The notes: generated from the letters alone by a model not told the origin. Positions 52,364 through 61,400 are shown, counted from the stretch's first letter. The stretch: DNA of 64,000 nt from Streptomyces yatensis (GCF_018069625.1 NZ_CP072941.1:3472001-3536000), one strand, 5' to 3'. Numbers and translations: made by a program.

Positions 52364-52397
52364 ACGGCCGTCCCAGACATACGTCTTACACGGCCGT
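52364..52397. promoter_or_regulatory. symmetrical operator between TetR1 and exporter
   Basis: Two identical 8-bp palindromes ACGGCCGT (52364-52371 and 52390-52397) flank a central 12-bp palindrome AGACATACGTCT (52375-52386). The whole set lies between the divergent starts of TetR1 and the MFS gene. Confidence 0.7.
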
Positions 52398-52435
52398 ACT
52401 AGACAAGCGTTTAAGACGTTCGTATATTCACCGCC

Positions 52436-54073
52436 ATGACCTCGACCCCTGCCTCGGCCTCGATCCCGACCTCCACCGGCCCGCGCGCCGGGCGCAAGGA
52501 ATGGACCGCCTTCGTGGTCCTGATGCTTCCGCTCCTCCTGGTCTCCATGGATGTATCGGTGCTGTACTTCGCGGTGCCGGCCATCAGCCGGGAGCTGCAC
52601 CCCAGTTCCACCCAGCAGCTATGGATCTTCGACGTCTACGCCTTCGCCCTCGCCGGGCTGCTCATCACCATGGGAGCGCTGGGCGACCGCTTCGGACGGC
52701 GGAAGCTGCTGCTGTTCGGGGCCGCGGCCTTCGGCGCCGCGTCCGTCGCGGCGGCGTACGCGCAGAGCGCCGAGATGCTCATCGCCGCACGGGCGGTGCT
52801 CGGGATCGGCGGGGCGACGCTGATGCCGTCGACGATGGCGCTGATCCGCAATCTCTTCCTCGACGAGAAGCAGCGGGCCAAGGCGATCGCGATCTGGTCG
52901 TCGGCCATGGCGGGCGGTGTCGCGCTGGGCTCGGTGCTGAGCGGGGTGATGATCGAGCACTTCTGGTGGGGCTCGGTCTTCCTGATCAACGTCCCGGCGA
53001 TGGTGCTGCTGCTGGCGCTGGTGCCGCTCCTGGTGCCGGAGTTCAAGGACCCCAAGCCCGGGGCGTTCGATCTGCCCAGCGTGCCGCTGTCGTTGGCCGC
53101 CGTGCTTCCGGTGATCTACGGTCTGAAGAAGATCGCCGCCGACAACGGCGTCAGTCCCGTCCCGCTGCTGTCCATCGTGGCCGGTCTCGCCATCGGCGCG
53201 GTCTTCCTACGGCGTCAGCGCACCCGACGCGACGCGATGATCAGCCCGGAGCTGTTCCACCACCGCGGCTTCGGCCCGTCGATCGCGCTCAACGCGCTGG
53301 CCACCTTCGCCATGATGGGCTCGGCCTACTTCACCACCCAGTATCTCCAGTCGGTGCTCGGCAAGGGCCCGCTGGAGGCGGCGCTGTGGAGCCTGGCCCC
53401 GTCCATCTGCGTCGGCATCGCCGGACCGGCGGCGGCCGCGATGGTCCAGCGCGGCGCCGACCGGGCCCACGTGATCGGTGCCGGGTTCGTGACCGGGGCC
53501 ATCGGCTACGGGGTTCTGGCGCTGGCCGGTACGGACGCGCTGTGGACGGTGCTGATCGGCGCCGCCGTCCTGGCCAGCGGGATCGTCATGGTGATGTCGC
53601 TGGTCACCGACATGGCGATCGGCACGGTCCCGCCGAAGCGCGCCGGTTCGGCGGCCGCGCTGCTGGAGACGGGCCAGGAGTTCGGCGGGGCGATGGGCAT
53701 GGCGGTGCTCGGCAGCGTCGGCACCGCCGTCTACCGGAGCGACGTCAAGGACTCGCTGGGCGGCGGACTGCCCAGGGGCGCGCTCGACCAGGTCCACGAG
53801 ACGCTGGGCGCCGCCGTCGCGGTGGCGGGGAAGCTGAAGGGGCGGACCGGGGAGCAGCTGCTGGACGCGGCGCGCGAGGCGTTCACCCACGGGATGCGGA
53901 TCGCGTGCGGGGCCGGGGCGGTGGTCCTGGTGGCGGCAGCGGTGCTGGCACTGATGACGCTGCGTCGGGTGGAGGCGGCGGGGCCCGCGGCCGGGGATGT
54001 GCCCTCGACCGCCACGGACGAGACGGCGGACCGCGGCGAGACGGTGAGCGAGGCGGCGGCGCCGAGCCGTTGA
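52436..54073 (+). CDS. MFS drug exporter, DHA2 type
   Basis: 545 residues, about 14 predicted membrane helices, first at ~24-46. Motif A: GALGDRFGRRKLLLFGAA; DHA2 motif C-like region: SSAMAGGVALGSVLSGVMIE. It resembles EmrB/QacA/LfrA exporters. A cytosolic C-terminal tail is Glu/Asp/Thr-rich. Substrate unknown. Probably regulated by TetR1. Confidence 0.9.
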   Translation: MTSTPASASIPTSTGPRAGRKEWTAFVVLMLPLLLVSMDVSVLYFAVPAISRELHPSSTQQLWIFDVYAFALAGLLITMGALGDRFGRRKLLLFGAAAFGAASVAAAYAQSAEMLIAARAVLGIGGATLMPSTMALIRNLFLDEKQRAKAIAIWSSAMAGGVALGSVLSGVMIEHFWWGSVFLINVPAMVLLLALVPLLVPEFKDPKPGAFDLPSVPLSLAAVLPVIYGLKKIAADNGVSPVPLLSIVAGLAIGAVFLRRQRTRRDAMISPELFHHRGFGPSIALNALATFAMMGSAYFTTQYLQSVLGKGPLEAALWSLAPSICVGIAGPAAAAMVQRGADRAHVIGAGFVTGAIGYGVLALAGTDALWTVLIGAAVLASGIVMVMSLVTDMAIGTVPPKRAGSAAALLETGQEFGGAMGMAVLGSVGTAVYRSDVKDSLGGGLPRGALDQVHETLGAAVAVAGKLKGRTGEQLLDAAREAFTHGMRIACGAGAVVLVAAAVLALMTLRRVEAAGPAAGDVPSTATDETADRGETVSEAAAPSR

Positions 54074-54296
54074 GCCGTGGCCCGCCGGAGGGGGCCTCAC
54101 CGGCGTGGGGTCCCCTCCGGCGTTCCGCGCGAGGCGAGTTCACCGTTAGGCGCGCGTCACGCCACGGCCGTACGCGTCGAATCCCTATCGAACACGGCGG
54201 CAACCATCTGGCGCCCGGCGGCAACCAGAGGACGGGCGGCCGGACGATACGGCCGCCCGAGGGCTGAGCAGCCCCACGCGAGAGGAGTGACGCACC

Positions 54297-55256
54297 GTGC
54301 GCATCACCACCAGAGCGTTAGCGGCGGCCGGGCTCGCCGTCGCCTTCCTGATCGGCGCGGCCCACACACCGCGGGCCGTCGCGGGCGAACTGCCGGGCGC
54401 CACACGGTTCTTCAACGATCCGGACTCGCTCGTCAACAAGTGGGTCGCGGCCAACCCGGGCGACTCCCGGCAGCCGCGCATCGCCTCGCGGCTCGCCAGT
54501 CAGCCGCAGGCCCTGTGGTTCTCCCGGTACTCCCCCACCACCGTCACCGCGGACGTCCGCAAGGTCACTTCCGCCGCCTCCGCCAAGGGCCAGACGCCTG
54601 TTCTGGTGTCGTACCAGATCCCCAACCGCGACTGCGGCGGGGCCTCGGCGGGCGGCGCGCCCGACCTCGCGAGCTATGACGCGTGGGTGCGCGCCTTCGC
54701 CGCCGGGCTGGGCAGCGGACCCGCGATCGTCATCCTGGAACCCGACTCGATCGCGCTCATCAATTGCCTCTCGTCCGCCGAACTGAGCGGCCGCTATGCC
54801 TCACTGGCCCGCGCGGCGACCGCCATCCACGGCGCCAACCCCAACGCCCGGGTGTACTTCGACGCCGGGCACTCGGCCTGGAACAGCGCCGCCGTCCAGG
54901 CGTCGCGGCTTCGCTCGGCCGGGGTGCTGACCAGCGGCGACGGCATCTACAGCAATGTCTCCAACTTCCGCCGCACCGCCGACGAGGTGGCCTTCACCAA
55001 GAGCGTGCTCGCCCAGCTCGGCACCTCCTCGGGGCTCACCGCCGTCATCGACACCAGCCGCAACGGCAACGGCCCCGCCCCCGACAACACCTGGTGCGAC
55101 CCCCACGGCCGCAAGGTCGGCGAGAACCCGACGGCGAACACCGGCGACCCCGCCATCGACGCCTACCTGTGGATCAAGCCGCCGGGCGAACTCGACGGCT
55201 GCGCGGGCGCGGCGGGCACCTTCTCGCCGGACTACGCGTACGAGCTGGCGGGCTGA
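54297..55256 (+). CDS. secreted GH6 endoglucanase/cellobiohydrolase-type hydrolase
   Basis: 319 residues from GTG-54297 with AGAGGAG ahead. Sec signal: MRITTRALAAAGLAVAFLIG...AVAGELPG. The catalytic fold of family 6: NPGDSRQPRIASRLASQPQA, LVSYQIPNRDCGGASAGGAP (with the conserved Cys and Asp), ILEPDSIALINCL, RVYFDAGHSAW, AVIDTSRNGNGPAP and WIKPPGELDGC. There is no carbohydrate-binding module. Codon 8 is TTA (54318-54320), the rare Leu codon decoded by bldA tRNA; codon 6 is AGA. Expression may thus depend on bldA. Confidence 0.93.
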   Translation: MRITTRALAAAGLAVAFLIGAAHTPRAVAGELPGATRFFNDPDSLVNKWVAANPGDSRQPRIASRLASQPQALWFSRYSPTTVTADVRKVTSAASAKGQTPVLVSYQIPNRDCGGASAGGAPDLASYDAWVRAFAAGLGSGPAIVILEPDSIALINCLSSAELSGRYASLARAATAIHGANPNARVYFDAGHSAWNSAAVQASRLRSAGVLTSGDGIYSNVSNFRRTADEVAFTKSVLAQLGTSSGLTAVIDTSRNGNGPAPDNTWCDPHGRKVGENPTANTGDPAIDAYLWIKPPGELDGCAGAAGTFSPDYAYELAG

Positions 55257-55272
55257 GGGCACCCGACCTCGG

Positions 55273-55857
55273 TCACAGGTGGTCGATCTCGGTCAGGTCG
55301 ATGTCGATGGTGAACGGGACCGAGACCTTCAGTCGGTCATGGTGGATGCTGGTGGGCACATAGGTGCGGGTCACCGGGTCCAGCTCGAAGATATGGACCA
55401 CCGGGCGACGCCCCTCGCCCTTCTCGACCAGCCAGAAGTGCCGGATCCCCGCCTCGGCGTAGAGCTGCGGCTTGCGCTTGCGGTCACGGTCCTCGGACTC
55501 CGGCGACACGACCTCCACCGCGAGCACGGCATCGGCCGCGTCATAGCCGGTCTCGTCCGCCTCCGCCGATACGGCCTCCGCGCGCAGAATGGAGATGTCG
55601 GGCTCGGGCCGGTTGCGCTTGTCGAGGGCGATGGTCATTTCGCGACGCACCCGCAGCGACCTCGGTGCCAAGGCCCGGAGAGCGGGGACCAACAGGTCCA
55701 TGACGAGCGTGTGAAAACTCCTCTGCGGGCTCACGAAGACAAGGCTCCCGTCGATCAACTCAGTGTGCGGCGGGAGCTCCGGCATGCGGTCAAGATCGTC
55801 TGCGGTGAATCCGCCCGGGGGCGGAAAAGCCCAGGCCGGAAGCGGTTCAGCAGTCAT
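55273..55857 (-). CDS. Uma2-family (DUF820) putative nuclease
   Basis: 194 residues from ATG-55857, preceded by GGGAGGA. Uma2 fold of PD-(D/E)xK type: PPHTELIDGSLVFVSP, the DISILRAE acidic strand, and LAVEVVSPESEDRDRKRKPQLYAEAGIRHFW with the Glu and Lys residues of the active site. Uma2 genes are abundant in Streptomyces and cyanobacteria; biological role unknown. Convergent with the GH6 gene. Confidence 0.88.
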   Translation of the reverse strand: MTAEPLPAWAFPPPGGFTADDLDRMPELPPHTELIDGSLVFVSPQRSFHTLVMDLLVPALRALAPRSLRVRREMTIALDKRNRPEPDISILRAEAVSAEADETGYDAADAVLAVEVVSPESEDRDRKRKPQLYAEAGIRHFWLVEKGEGRRPVVHIFELDPVTRTYVPTSIHHDRLKVSVPFTIDIDLTEIDHL

Positions 55858-55966
55858 GGTTCCTCCCATGGACGGGATTCTGGCCGCGTGACCAAGGGTA
55901 GCGGGCGGGAACGCCGGAGAGGCCACCCACACGAGTGGGGCAGCGCTCACCGTTGACCCGTGCCGA

Positions 55967-56581
55967 CTAGGCGCCCAGCCCGCGCAGGAACACCTCGAGG
56001 CCCCCGAAGAACTCCCGCTCCGCCCCCACGCTCCGCGCCTGGCGTGCCGTTTCGGCCATGTACGGGAACGCGTCGGGCGGCAGTTCGGCGATCGCGACCG
56101 TGCCCGCGCCGGAGAGCGGTCCGAGGTGTTCGAGCTGGATCGCCCCGATCACATAGCCGAGCAGGGCGCGCAGCGCGAGGACCCGCCGTTCGCCGTCCAG
56201 GCCCGCCTCGGTGAGGATCGCCAGCGCCGTCTCCGACCAGCGCAGTCCGCTGGGGGAACGGTGCCGGTGGGTGAGGGTCAGCGGGAGGACCGCGGGGTGG
56301 GCGATGATCGTGTCGCGCAGCCGCCCGACCATGATCCGGAGCCGGTCGTCCCAGGGGCCCCCGGGCTCCGGCGGCGTGGTGTCGACGGCGCTGAGGACGC
56401 GCTCGACCACCAGCCCTTCGAGTTCCTCGCGATCGTCGACATAGCGATAGAGCGCCATCGCGCTCATCCCGAGTTCCTTGGCGACGGCGCGCATCGAGAG
56501 CCCGGCGAGCCCCTCGCGGTCGAGGACGGCGAGGGCGGCCGAGGCGAGCTGATCGGGGGTGAGGGAGCGGGGACGTGGCAT
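55967..56581 (-). CDS. TetR-family regulator 2
   Basis: 204 residues. HTH: ALAVLDREGLAGLSMRAVAK, ELGMSAMALYRYVDDREELE. The C-terminal domain belongs to the TetR_C_1 (tetracycline-repressor) class (ALRALLGYVIGAIQLE). Divergent from a peroxiredoxin-like gene with a long inverted repeat between, so it likely represses itself and that gene. Confidence 0.88.
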   Translation of the reverse strand: MPRPRSLTPDQLASAALAVLDREGLAGLSMRAVAKELGMSAMALYRYVDDREELEGLVVERVLSAVDTTPPEPGGPWDDRLRIMVGRLRDTIIAHPAVLPLTLTHRHRSPSGLRWSETALAILTEAGLDGERRVLALRALLGYVIGAIQLEHLGPLSGAGTVAIAELPPDAFPYMAETARQARSVGAEREFFGGLEVFLRGLGA

Positions 56582-56591
56582 GGCGGTTGAC

Positions 56592-56635
56592 AGCGTACGG
56601 TATACGCCTACGCTGGTAAGCGTATGCCGTACGCT
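56592..56635. promoter_or_regulatory. long inverted-repeat operator for TetR2
   Basis: Arms of 16 bp (56592-56607 and 56620-56635), 15 of 16 complementary, separated by 12 bases. Core arm GCGTACGGTATACGC. It covers the divergent promoter region of TetR2 and the peroxiredoxin-like gene. Confidence 0.8.
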
Positions 56636-56652
56636 TACGAAAGGGGGCTCCC

Positions 56653-57222
56653 ATGGAGCCCGGTTCCGTCGTCGCAGCCCGCTCCCTCACCCCCGTGACC
56701 GGCCCGGACGTCGCCGTCCCCGACCCCGCCCGGCTGATCCACCTTCAGTTCCGGCGCTTCGCCGGATGCCCCGTCTGCCATCTCCATCTGCGGTCGATCG
56801 TGCGGCGCCATCAGGAGATCGAGGCGGCCGGAGTCCGGGAGGTGGTGGTCTTCCACTCCCCCGCCGAGGAGCTGCGCGAGCATACGGACGAGCTGCCGTT
56901 CGCCGTCGTCGCCGACCCCGGGAAGCGGCTCTACCGGGAGTTCGGGGTGGAGCAGGCGCCCCGGGCCCTGCTCAGCCCGCGTGCCTGGGGGCCGATCGCG
57001 CGGGCGCTGCTGACCGGCATATGGGCGGTGATCCGTGGCCGGGAGAAGCTCCCCGCGCCCAGCCAGCCCGGCGGCAGGCTGGGGCTGCCCGCGGACTTCC
57101 TGATCGGCGGGGACGGCCGCGTCATCGCCGCCAAGCGCGGTGAACACGCCTACGACCAGTGGTCGGTGGACGAGCTGCTGGCGCTGGCCGCCCGCGCCCC
57201 GCGCCCCGACCCGGCCCCCTGA
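56653..57222 (+). CDS. AhpC/TSA peroxiredoxin-like protein
   Basis: 189 residues. The thioredoxin-fold segment has LIHLQFRRFAGCPVCHLHLR, with a CxxC rather than a single peroxidatic Cys; VVVFHSPAEELREH and AVVADPGKRLYREFGVE follow, then FLIGGDGRVIAAKRGEHAYD. This is the PRXL-type subgroup. It probably detoxifies or reduces a substrate linked to TetR2's ligand. Single gene, divergent from TetR2. Confidence 0.85.
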   Translation: MEPGSVVAARSLTPVTGPDVAVPDPARLIHLQFRRFAGCPVCHLHLRSIVRRHQEIEAAGVREVVVFHSPAEELREHTDELPFAVVADPGKRLYREFGVEQAPRALLSPRAWGPIARALLTGIWAVIRGREKLPAPSQPGGRLGLPADFLIGGDGRVIAAKRGEHAYDQWSVDELLALAARAPRPDPAP

Positions 57223-57235
57223 TCCACCACCGTCG

Positions 57236-57271
57236 CGGGCCGTCCGCTCCGGTGGCGGAGCGAAGGGCCCG
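57236..57271. terminator. hairpin between convergent peroxiredoxin and MFS genes
   Basis: Inner stem CGCTCC/GGAGCG and outer GGGCC/GGCCC around GGTGGC. It lies between two convergent stops and lacks a T-run. Confidence 0.5.
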
Positions 57272-57288
57272 CGCGGGGCGAGGCGCCG

Positions 57289-58785
57289 TCAGCCCAGGTG
57301 CGCGGGGAGCGGAGTGGCGCCTTCGGCACCCGGCTCCCGTACCGGACGCGGGGTGTTCATCAGCAGTGCGATGACCACCGCGGCGCCCACGAGAATCGAG
57401 GAGGAGATGACGAAGGCGTGCGAGAAGCCCTCCACCAGACCCGCCTTGGCGGTCCGCGGCGTCATCCGCGCGGCATGCGAGGCCATGTAGTCGGAGGTCG
57501 CGCTGGTGGCGATGGTGTTGAGCAGCGCCGTGCCGATCGAACCGCCGATCTGCTGGGCGGTGTTGACGGTGGCGGAGGCGACGCCCGCGTCCTCCGCCCC
57601 CACCCCATGGGTCGCGTAGTTCATCGAGGGCGCCATCACCAGGCCCATGCCGAAGCCGACCAGGAGCTCGGCGGGCAGCACCCCCGCCGCGTACGAGCTG
57701 TCGACGTCCAGGGGCACCAGCAGCGCGACACCGGCGGCCGCGATCAGCAGACCGGGCGCCACCAGCAGGCGCGGCGGCACCTTGGGGATGAGACGGGAGG
57801 CGACGCCGCCCGCGCCGACCAGCACCGCCCCGGTCATCGGCAGGAACGCCACACCGGTGAGCAGCGCCGAATACCCCTTGACGAGCTGCATGTAGTACGT
57901 GAGGAAGAGGAACATCGCGAACATGCCGACCACCGAGAGGCCGACCGCCAGATAGGCGCTGCCACGGGTGCGGTCCGCCACCACGCGCGGCGGCAGCAGC
58001 GGCCGCGCCACGCTCCGCTCCACCAGGACGAAGGCGAGGAGCAGCACCGCGCCCACGATGAGCAGTCCGGTCACCAGCCGGGAGTCCCAGCCCTCGGACT
58101 CGGCCTCGCTGCATCCGTAGACCACGGCCACCAGCCCGCACACCGCCAGCAGCACACCGGGGATGTCGAAGCGGGCCCGGCCCTCGGCGCGGGTGTCGGT
58201 GGGCAGCACGGACCAGCTGAAGGCGGCGACGACGGCGATCGGCACATTGACGTACAGGCACCAGCGCCAGTCCAGGTACTCCGTCAGCAGCCCGCCGACG
58301 ACCAGCCCGATCGCGCCGCCGCCCGCCGCGATCGCGCCGAAGATGCCGAATGCCTTGGCGCGTTCACGGGGCTCGGTGAAGTTCACCGCGAGCAGCGACA
58401 GGGCCGAGGGCGCGAGCAGCGCGGCGAACGCGCCCTGGAGGGCGCGGGCCGCGAGCAGCATCTCGAACCCGTTGGCGGCGCCGCCGAGCGCGGAGGCCCC
58501 GGCGAACCCCAGCAGGCCGATGAGGAAGGTGCGCTTACGGCCGGTGTAGTCCGCGATCCGGCCGCCGAGCAGCAGCAGACTGCCGAACGCCAGGGTGTAA
58601 GCGGTGATGACCCACTGCCGGTCGCCGTCGGAGATGCCGAGGTCCTTCTGGGCCGACGGCAGGGCGATGTTCACGACGGTGATGTCGAGGACGATCATCA
58701 GCTGGGCCAGGCCGATGAAGACGAGTGCGAGCCAGCGCCGGGGGTTCGCCTCGGGTGGCGTCTTTGAGGGCTGGGACATGACCAT
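57289..58785 (-). CDS. MFS drug exporter, DHA2 type (second)
   Basis: 498 residues, ~14 membrane helices. N-terminal WLALVFIGLAQLMIVLDITV; motif A GGRIADYTGRKRTFLIGLLG; DRQWVITAYTLAFGSLLLLG; LTEYLDWRWCLYVNVPI typical of DHA2. It begins 38 bp after TetR3 on the same strand, so both are likely one operon. Confidence 0.92.
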   Translation of the reverse strand: MVMSQPSKTPPEANPRRWLALVFIGLAQLMIVLDITVVNIALPSAQKDLGISDGDRQWVITAYTLAFGSLLLLGGRIADYTGRKRTFLIGLLGFAGASALGGAANGFEMLLAARALQGAFAALLAPSALSLLAVNFTEPRERAKAFGIFGAIAAGGGAIGLVVGGLLTEYLDWRWCLYVNVPIAVVAAFSWSVLPTDTRAEGRARFDIPGVLLAVCGLVAVVYGCSEAESEGWDSRLVTGLLIVGAVLLLAFVLVERSVARPLLPPRVVADRTRGSAYLAVGLSVVGMFAMFLFLTYYMQLVKGYSALLTGVAFLPMTGAVLVGAGGVASRLIPKVPPRLLVAPGLLIAAAGVALLVPLDVDSSYAAGVLPAELLVGFGMGLVMAPSMNYATHGVGAEDAGVASATVNTAQQIGGSIGTALLNTIATSATSDYMASHAARMTPRTAKAGLVEGFSHAFVISSSILVGAAVVIALLMNTPRPVREPGAEGATPLPAHLG

Positions 58786-58823
58786 GCCTTTCTGGTCGTG
58801 CGGAAGGCGAGCGGAGCGGGAGA

Positions 58824-59588
58824 TCAGTCGGCGTCGGAGGCGTCGGCGCGGGTGTCGGCACCGGTTTCGGAGCGGGCTTCGTGGGCCGCGGAGCGGGCTT
58901 CCCGGGCGTCGTCGATCACTCGCTCCCGGAGGAGCTTGAACGCCGCGGCGTCGACGGCCGGGCCGCCGAGCGGGGTGGTGGGCCGCGGGGAGCCGGTCGG
59001 GCGCAACCCGTCGATATAGACATCCAGTTGGCGATGGGCGAGGGCATCATCGGCGGCGAACCGGCCACCGCCGGGCAGCGGCCGCGAGAGCCGCATGATC
59101 ATCATCGTGATGTCGCCGAAGACCACATCGAGCCGGATCAGCCCCTCGGCCTGGGCGCGCAGCAGCAGCGCGTCGATCGGGTCGACGACATCGCCGGGGA
59201 CGCCGTCGAGGATCTCGGCGACGGTGAAACGGCCCAGCAGCGCCGGCATCACCGAGCCGATCTTGAGATCGAGGGCGGCGTGCATGAAGCGGCGCAGCGC
59301 GAGCTGGGCGTCGTCCTCCTCGGCGGCGGCCCGGCTCCCGGCCTCGACCAGCGCGCTCAGCACCTCGATGGCGACCCCCCGGTGGAGATCGTCGCGGTGC
59401 GGAAACCGGCGGTAGAGGGTCGCGATGCCGACCCCGGCGCGCCGGGCTATCTCATCCAGCGGGGCATCGGGCCCCTGATCGGCGAAGACCTCGCGGGCGG
59501 CGCGCAGGATCTGCTCCCGGTTGCGCCGCGCGTCGGCGCGCATGGGCGGACCGTCGGCAAGGACGTCGGCGTCGGTGTCTGCGGACAC
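58824..59588 (-). CDS. TetR-family regulator 3
   Basis: 254 residues from GTG-59588, with CAGGAGAG a few bases ahead. HTH: LRAAREVFADQGPDAPLDEI, ARRAGVGIATLYRRFPHRDD. The C-terminal pocket includes IGSVMPALLGRFTVAEILDG. A variable Ala/Arg/Asp-rich tail follows. First gene of an operon with the second exporter; a perfect 31-bp palindrome lies in its promoter. Confidence 0.9.
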   Translation of the reverse strand: MSADTDADVLADGPPMRADARRNREQILRAAREVFADQGPDAPLDEIARRAGVGIATLYRRFPHRDDLHRGVAIEVLSALVEAGSRAAAEEDDAQLALRRFMHAALDLKIGSVMPALLGRFTVAEILDGVPGDVVDPIDALLLRAQAEGLIRLDVVFGDITMMIMRLSRPLPGGGRFAADDALAHRQLDVYIDGLRPTGSPRPTTPLGGPAVDAAAFKLLRERVIDDAREARSAAHEARSETGADTRADASDAD

Positions 59589-59614
59589 AGGGCTCTCCTG
59601 ACAGCGCATACGAA

Positions 59615-59645
59615 AGCTATGTGGAGAAATTTTCTCCACATAGCT
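59615..59645. promoter_or_regulatory. perfect 31-bp palindrome before TetR3-exporter operon
   Basis: Arms AGCTATGTGGAGAAA (59615-59629) and its exact complement (59631-59645) around one central base. It is AT-richer than its surroundings and 27 bp upstream of the TetR3 start, ideal for autorepression. Confidence 0.85.
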
Positions 59646-59737
59646 GTGAGCGTAGCGAGCCGACCCGCATTATTCAACACACGATGAAAAAGGTCCGGAA
59701 TCCCTCCGGCAGGCCCTGCCACCTGGGCCGCACAACG

Positions 59738-59779
59738 ATCTGGGCCCGGCCCCCGCCGAAGCGGGGACCGGGCCCAGAT
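59738..59779 (-). terminator. serA hairpin terminator
   Basis: ATCTGGGCCCGG pairs with CCGGGCCCAGAT, and CCCCGC with GCGGGG inside, around CGAA. It begins about 20 bp after the serA stop. Confidence 0.78.
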
Positions 59780-59798
59780 GGGTGACTGGCTACGCGGC

Positions 59799-61400
59799 TC
59801 AGACCAGGTTGACCGAGCGGGCCGAGGAGGCGCCGATCTCCTCGGCGATCTCGGTGAGCACCGGCTGCGGAATGGTGTCGTCCACCGTGAGCGCCACCAG
59901 CGCGGCACCGCCCGCCGCCGCCCGCGAGACCTGCATCCCGGCGATGTTGATACCCGCCTCGCCCAGGATCCGGCCGAGCGTGCCGACCACACCCGGGCGG
60001 TCGGTGTAGCGGAGGAAGGCCATGTGGTCGGCGAGCGCCAGATCCACGTCGTACTCCCCGACCGCGACGATCTTCTGCTGGTTCTTGGGGCCGGCCAGCG
60101 TGCCGGAGATCGAGACCTCCTCGCCGTCCGACAGGGTGCCGCGCACGGTCACCACATTGCGATGCTCGGTCGACTCCGAGCTGGTGGTCAGCCGCACCTC
60201 GACACCGCGCTCCTGCGCGAACAGCGGGGCGTTCACATACGACACGGTCTCGTCGACGATGTCCTCGAAGACACCCTTGAGCGCCGACAGCTCCAGCACC
60301 TTGACGTCGTGCTGGGTGATCTCGCCGTACACCTCGACATCGAGGCGGACCGCGACCTCGCCCGCGAGCGCGGTGAAGATCCGCCCCAGCTTCTCGGCCA
60401 GCGGCAGCCCGGGGCGCACGTCCTCGGCGATGACGCCACCCTGGACGTTCACCGCGTCCGGGACCAGCTCGCCGGCCAGCGCCAGCCGCACCGAGCGGGC
60501 GACCGCGATGCCCGCCTTCTCCTGGGCCTCACCGGTGGAGGCGCCCAGATGCGGGGTGACCACCACATTGTCGAACTCGAACAGCGGGGACTCGGTGCAC
60601 GGCTCCTGGGAGAAGACGTCCAGCCCGGCCCCGGCCACCCGGCCCTCCTTGAGGGCGGCGGCCAGCGCCACCTCGTCCACGATCCCGCCGCGCGCGGCGT
60701 TGACGATCCGGAGCTCCGGCTTGACCTTGTGCAGCGCCTCGTCGCCGATCAGGCCGACCGTCTCGGGGGTCTTGGGGAGGTGGACGGAGATGAAGTCGGA
60801 GACCTCGAGCAGCTCGTCCAGCGAGAGCAGCTTCACGCCCATCTGCGCGGCCCGCGCGGGCTGCACATACGGGTCGTACGCGACGACCTTCATGCCGAAG
60901 GCGGACATCCGCTGGGCCACCAGGACGCCGATGCGGCCGAGGCCGACGACGCCGAGGGTCTTCTCGCTCAGCTCCACACCGGTGTACTTGCTGCGCTTCC
61001 ACTCGCCGTTCTTCAGCGCGGCACTGGCCTGCGGGATGTTCCGGGCCGTGGCCACCAGCAGACCGCAGGCGAGCTCGGCGGCGGTGACGATGTTGGACGT
61101 CGGCGCGTTGACGACCATGACGCCGGCCTTGGTGGCGGCCGAGACGTCCACATTGTCGAGGCCGACGCCCGCGCGAGCGACCACCTTCAGCTTCTTCGCC
61201 GCGGCGATGGCCTCGGCGTCGACCTTGGTCGCGCTGCGGACGAGGATCGCGTCCACATCGGCGATGGCGGGAAGGAGCTCGGCTCGGTCGGCCCCATTGC
61301 AGTGCCGGATCTCGAAGTCCGGGCCCAGGGCGTCGACCGTCGCCGGAGAGAGCTCTTCGGCGATGAGTACGACAGGTTTACCAGTGGAAGCAGTGCTCAC
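59799..61400 (-). CDS. serA: D-3-phosphoglycerate dehydrogenase
   Basis: First step of serine synthesis. 533 residues from GTG-61400 (VSTASTGKPVVLIAEELSPA); another GTG at 61418 adds six. NAD motif LGVVGLGRIGVLVAQRM; catalytic region NAARGGIVDEVALA, PHLGASTGEAQEKAG; a long intervening domain, and a C-terminal ACT domain RPGVVGTLGRILGEAGINIA for serine feedback. Long (type I) form typical of actinobacteria. It follows ilvC on the same strand after a strong terminator. Confidence 0.96.
   Translation of the reverse strand: MSTASTGKPVVLIAEELSPATVDALGPDFEIRHCNGADRAELLPAIADVDAILVRSATKVDAEAIAAAKKLKVVARAGVGLDNVDVSAATKAGVMVVNAPTSNIVTAAELACGLLVATARNIPQASAALKNGEWKRSKYTGVELSEKTLGVVGLGRIGVLVAQRMSAFGMKVVAYDPYVQPARAAQMGVKLLSLDELLEVSDFISVHLPKTPETVGLIGDEALHKVKPELRIVNAARGGIVDEVALAAALKEGRVAGAGLDVFSQEPCTESPLFEFDNVVVTPHLGASTGEAQEKAGIAVARSVRLALAGELVPDAVNVQGGVIAEDVRPGLPLAEKLGRIFTALAGEVAVRLDVEVYGEITQHDVKVLELSALKGVFEDIVDETVSYVNAPLFAQERGVEVRLTTSSESTEHRNVVTVRGTLSDGEEVSISGTLAGPKNQQKIVAVGEYDVDLALADHMAFLRYTDRPGVVGTLGRILGEAGINIAGMQVSRAAAGGAALVALTVDDTIPQPVLTEIAEEIGASSARSVNLV

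Noticed and set aside
51689..59588. Genomic island with three TetR genes, two exporters and a Uma2 gene
   Set aside because: No integrase, tRNA junction, attachment repeat or shift in base composition was seen; the genes are accessory in type but not demonstrably transferred.
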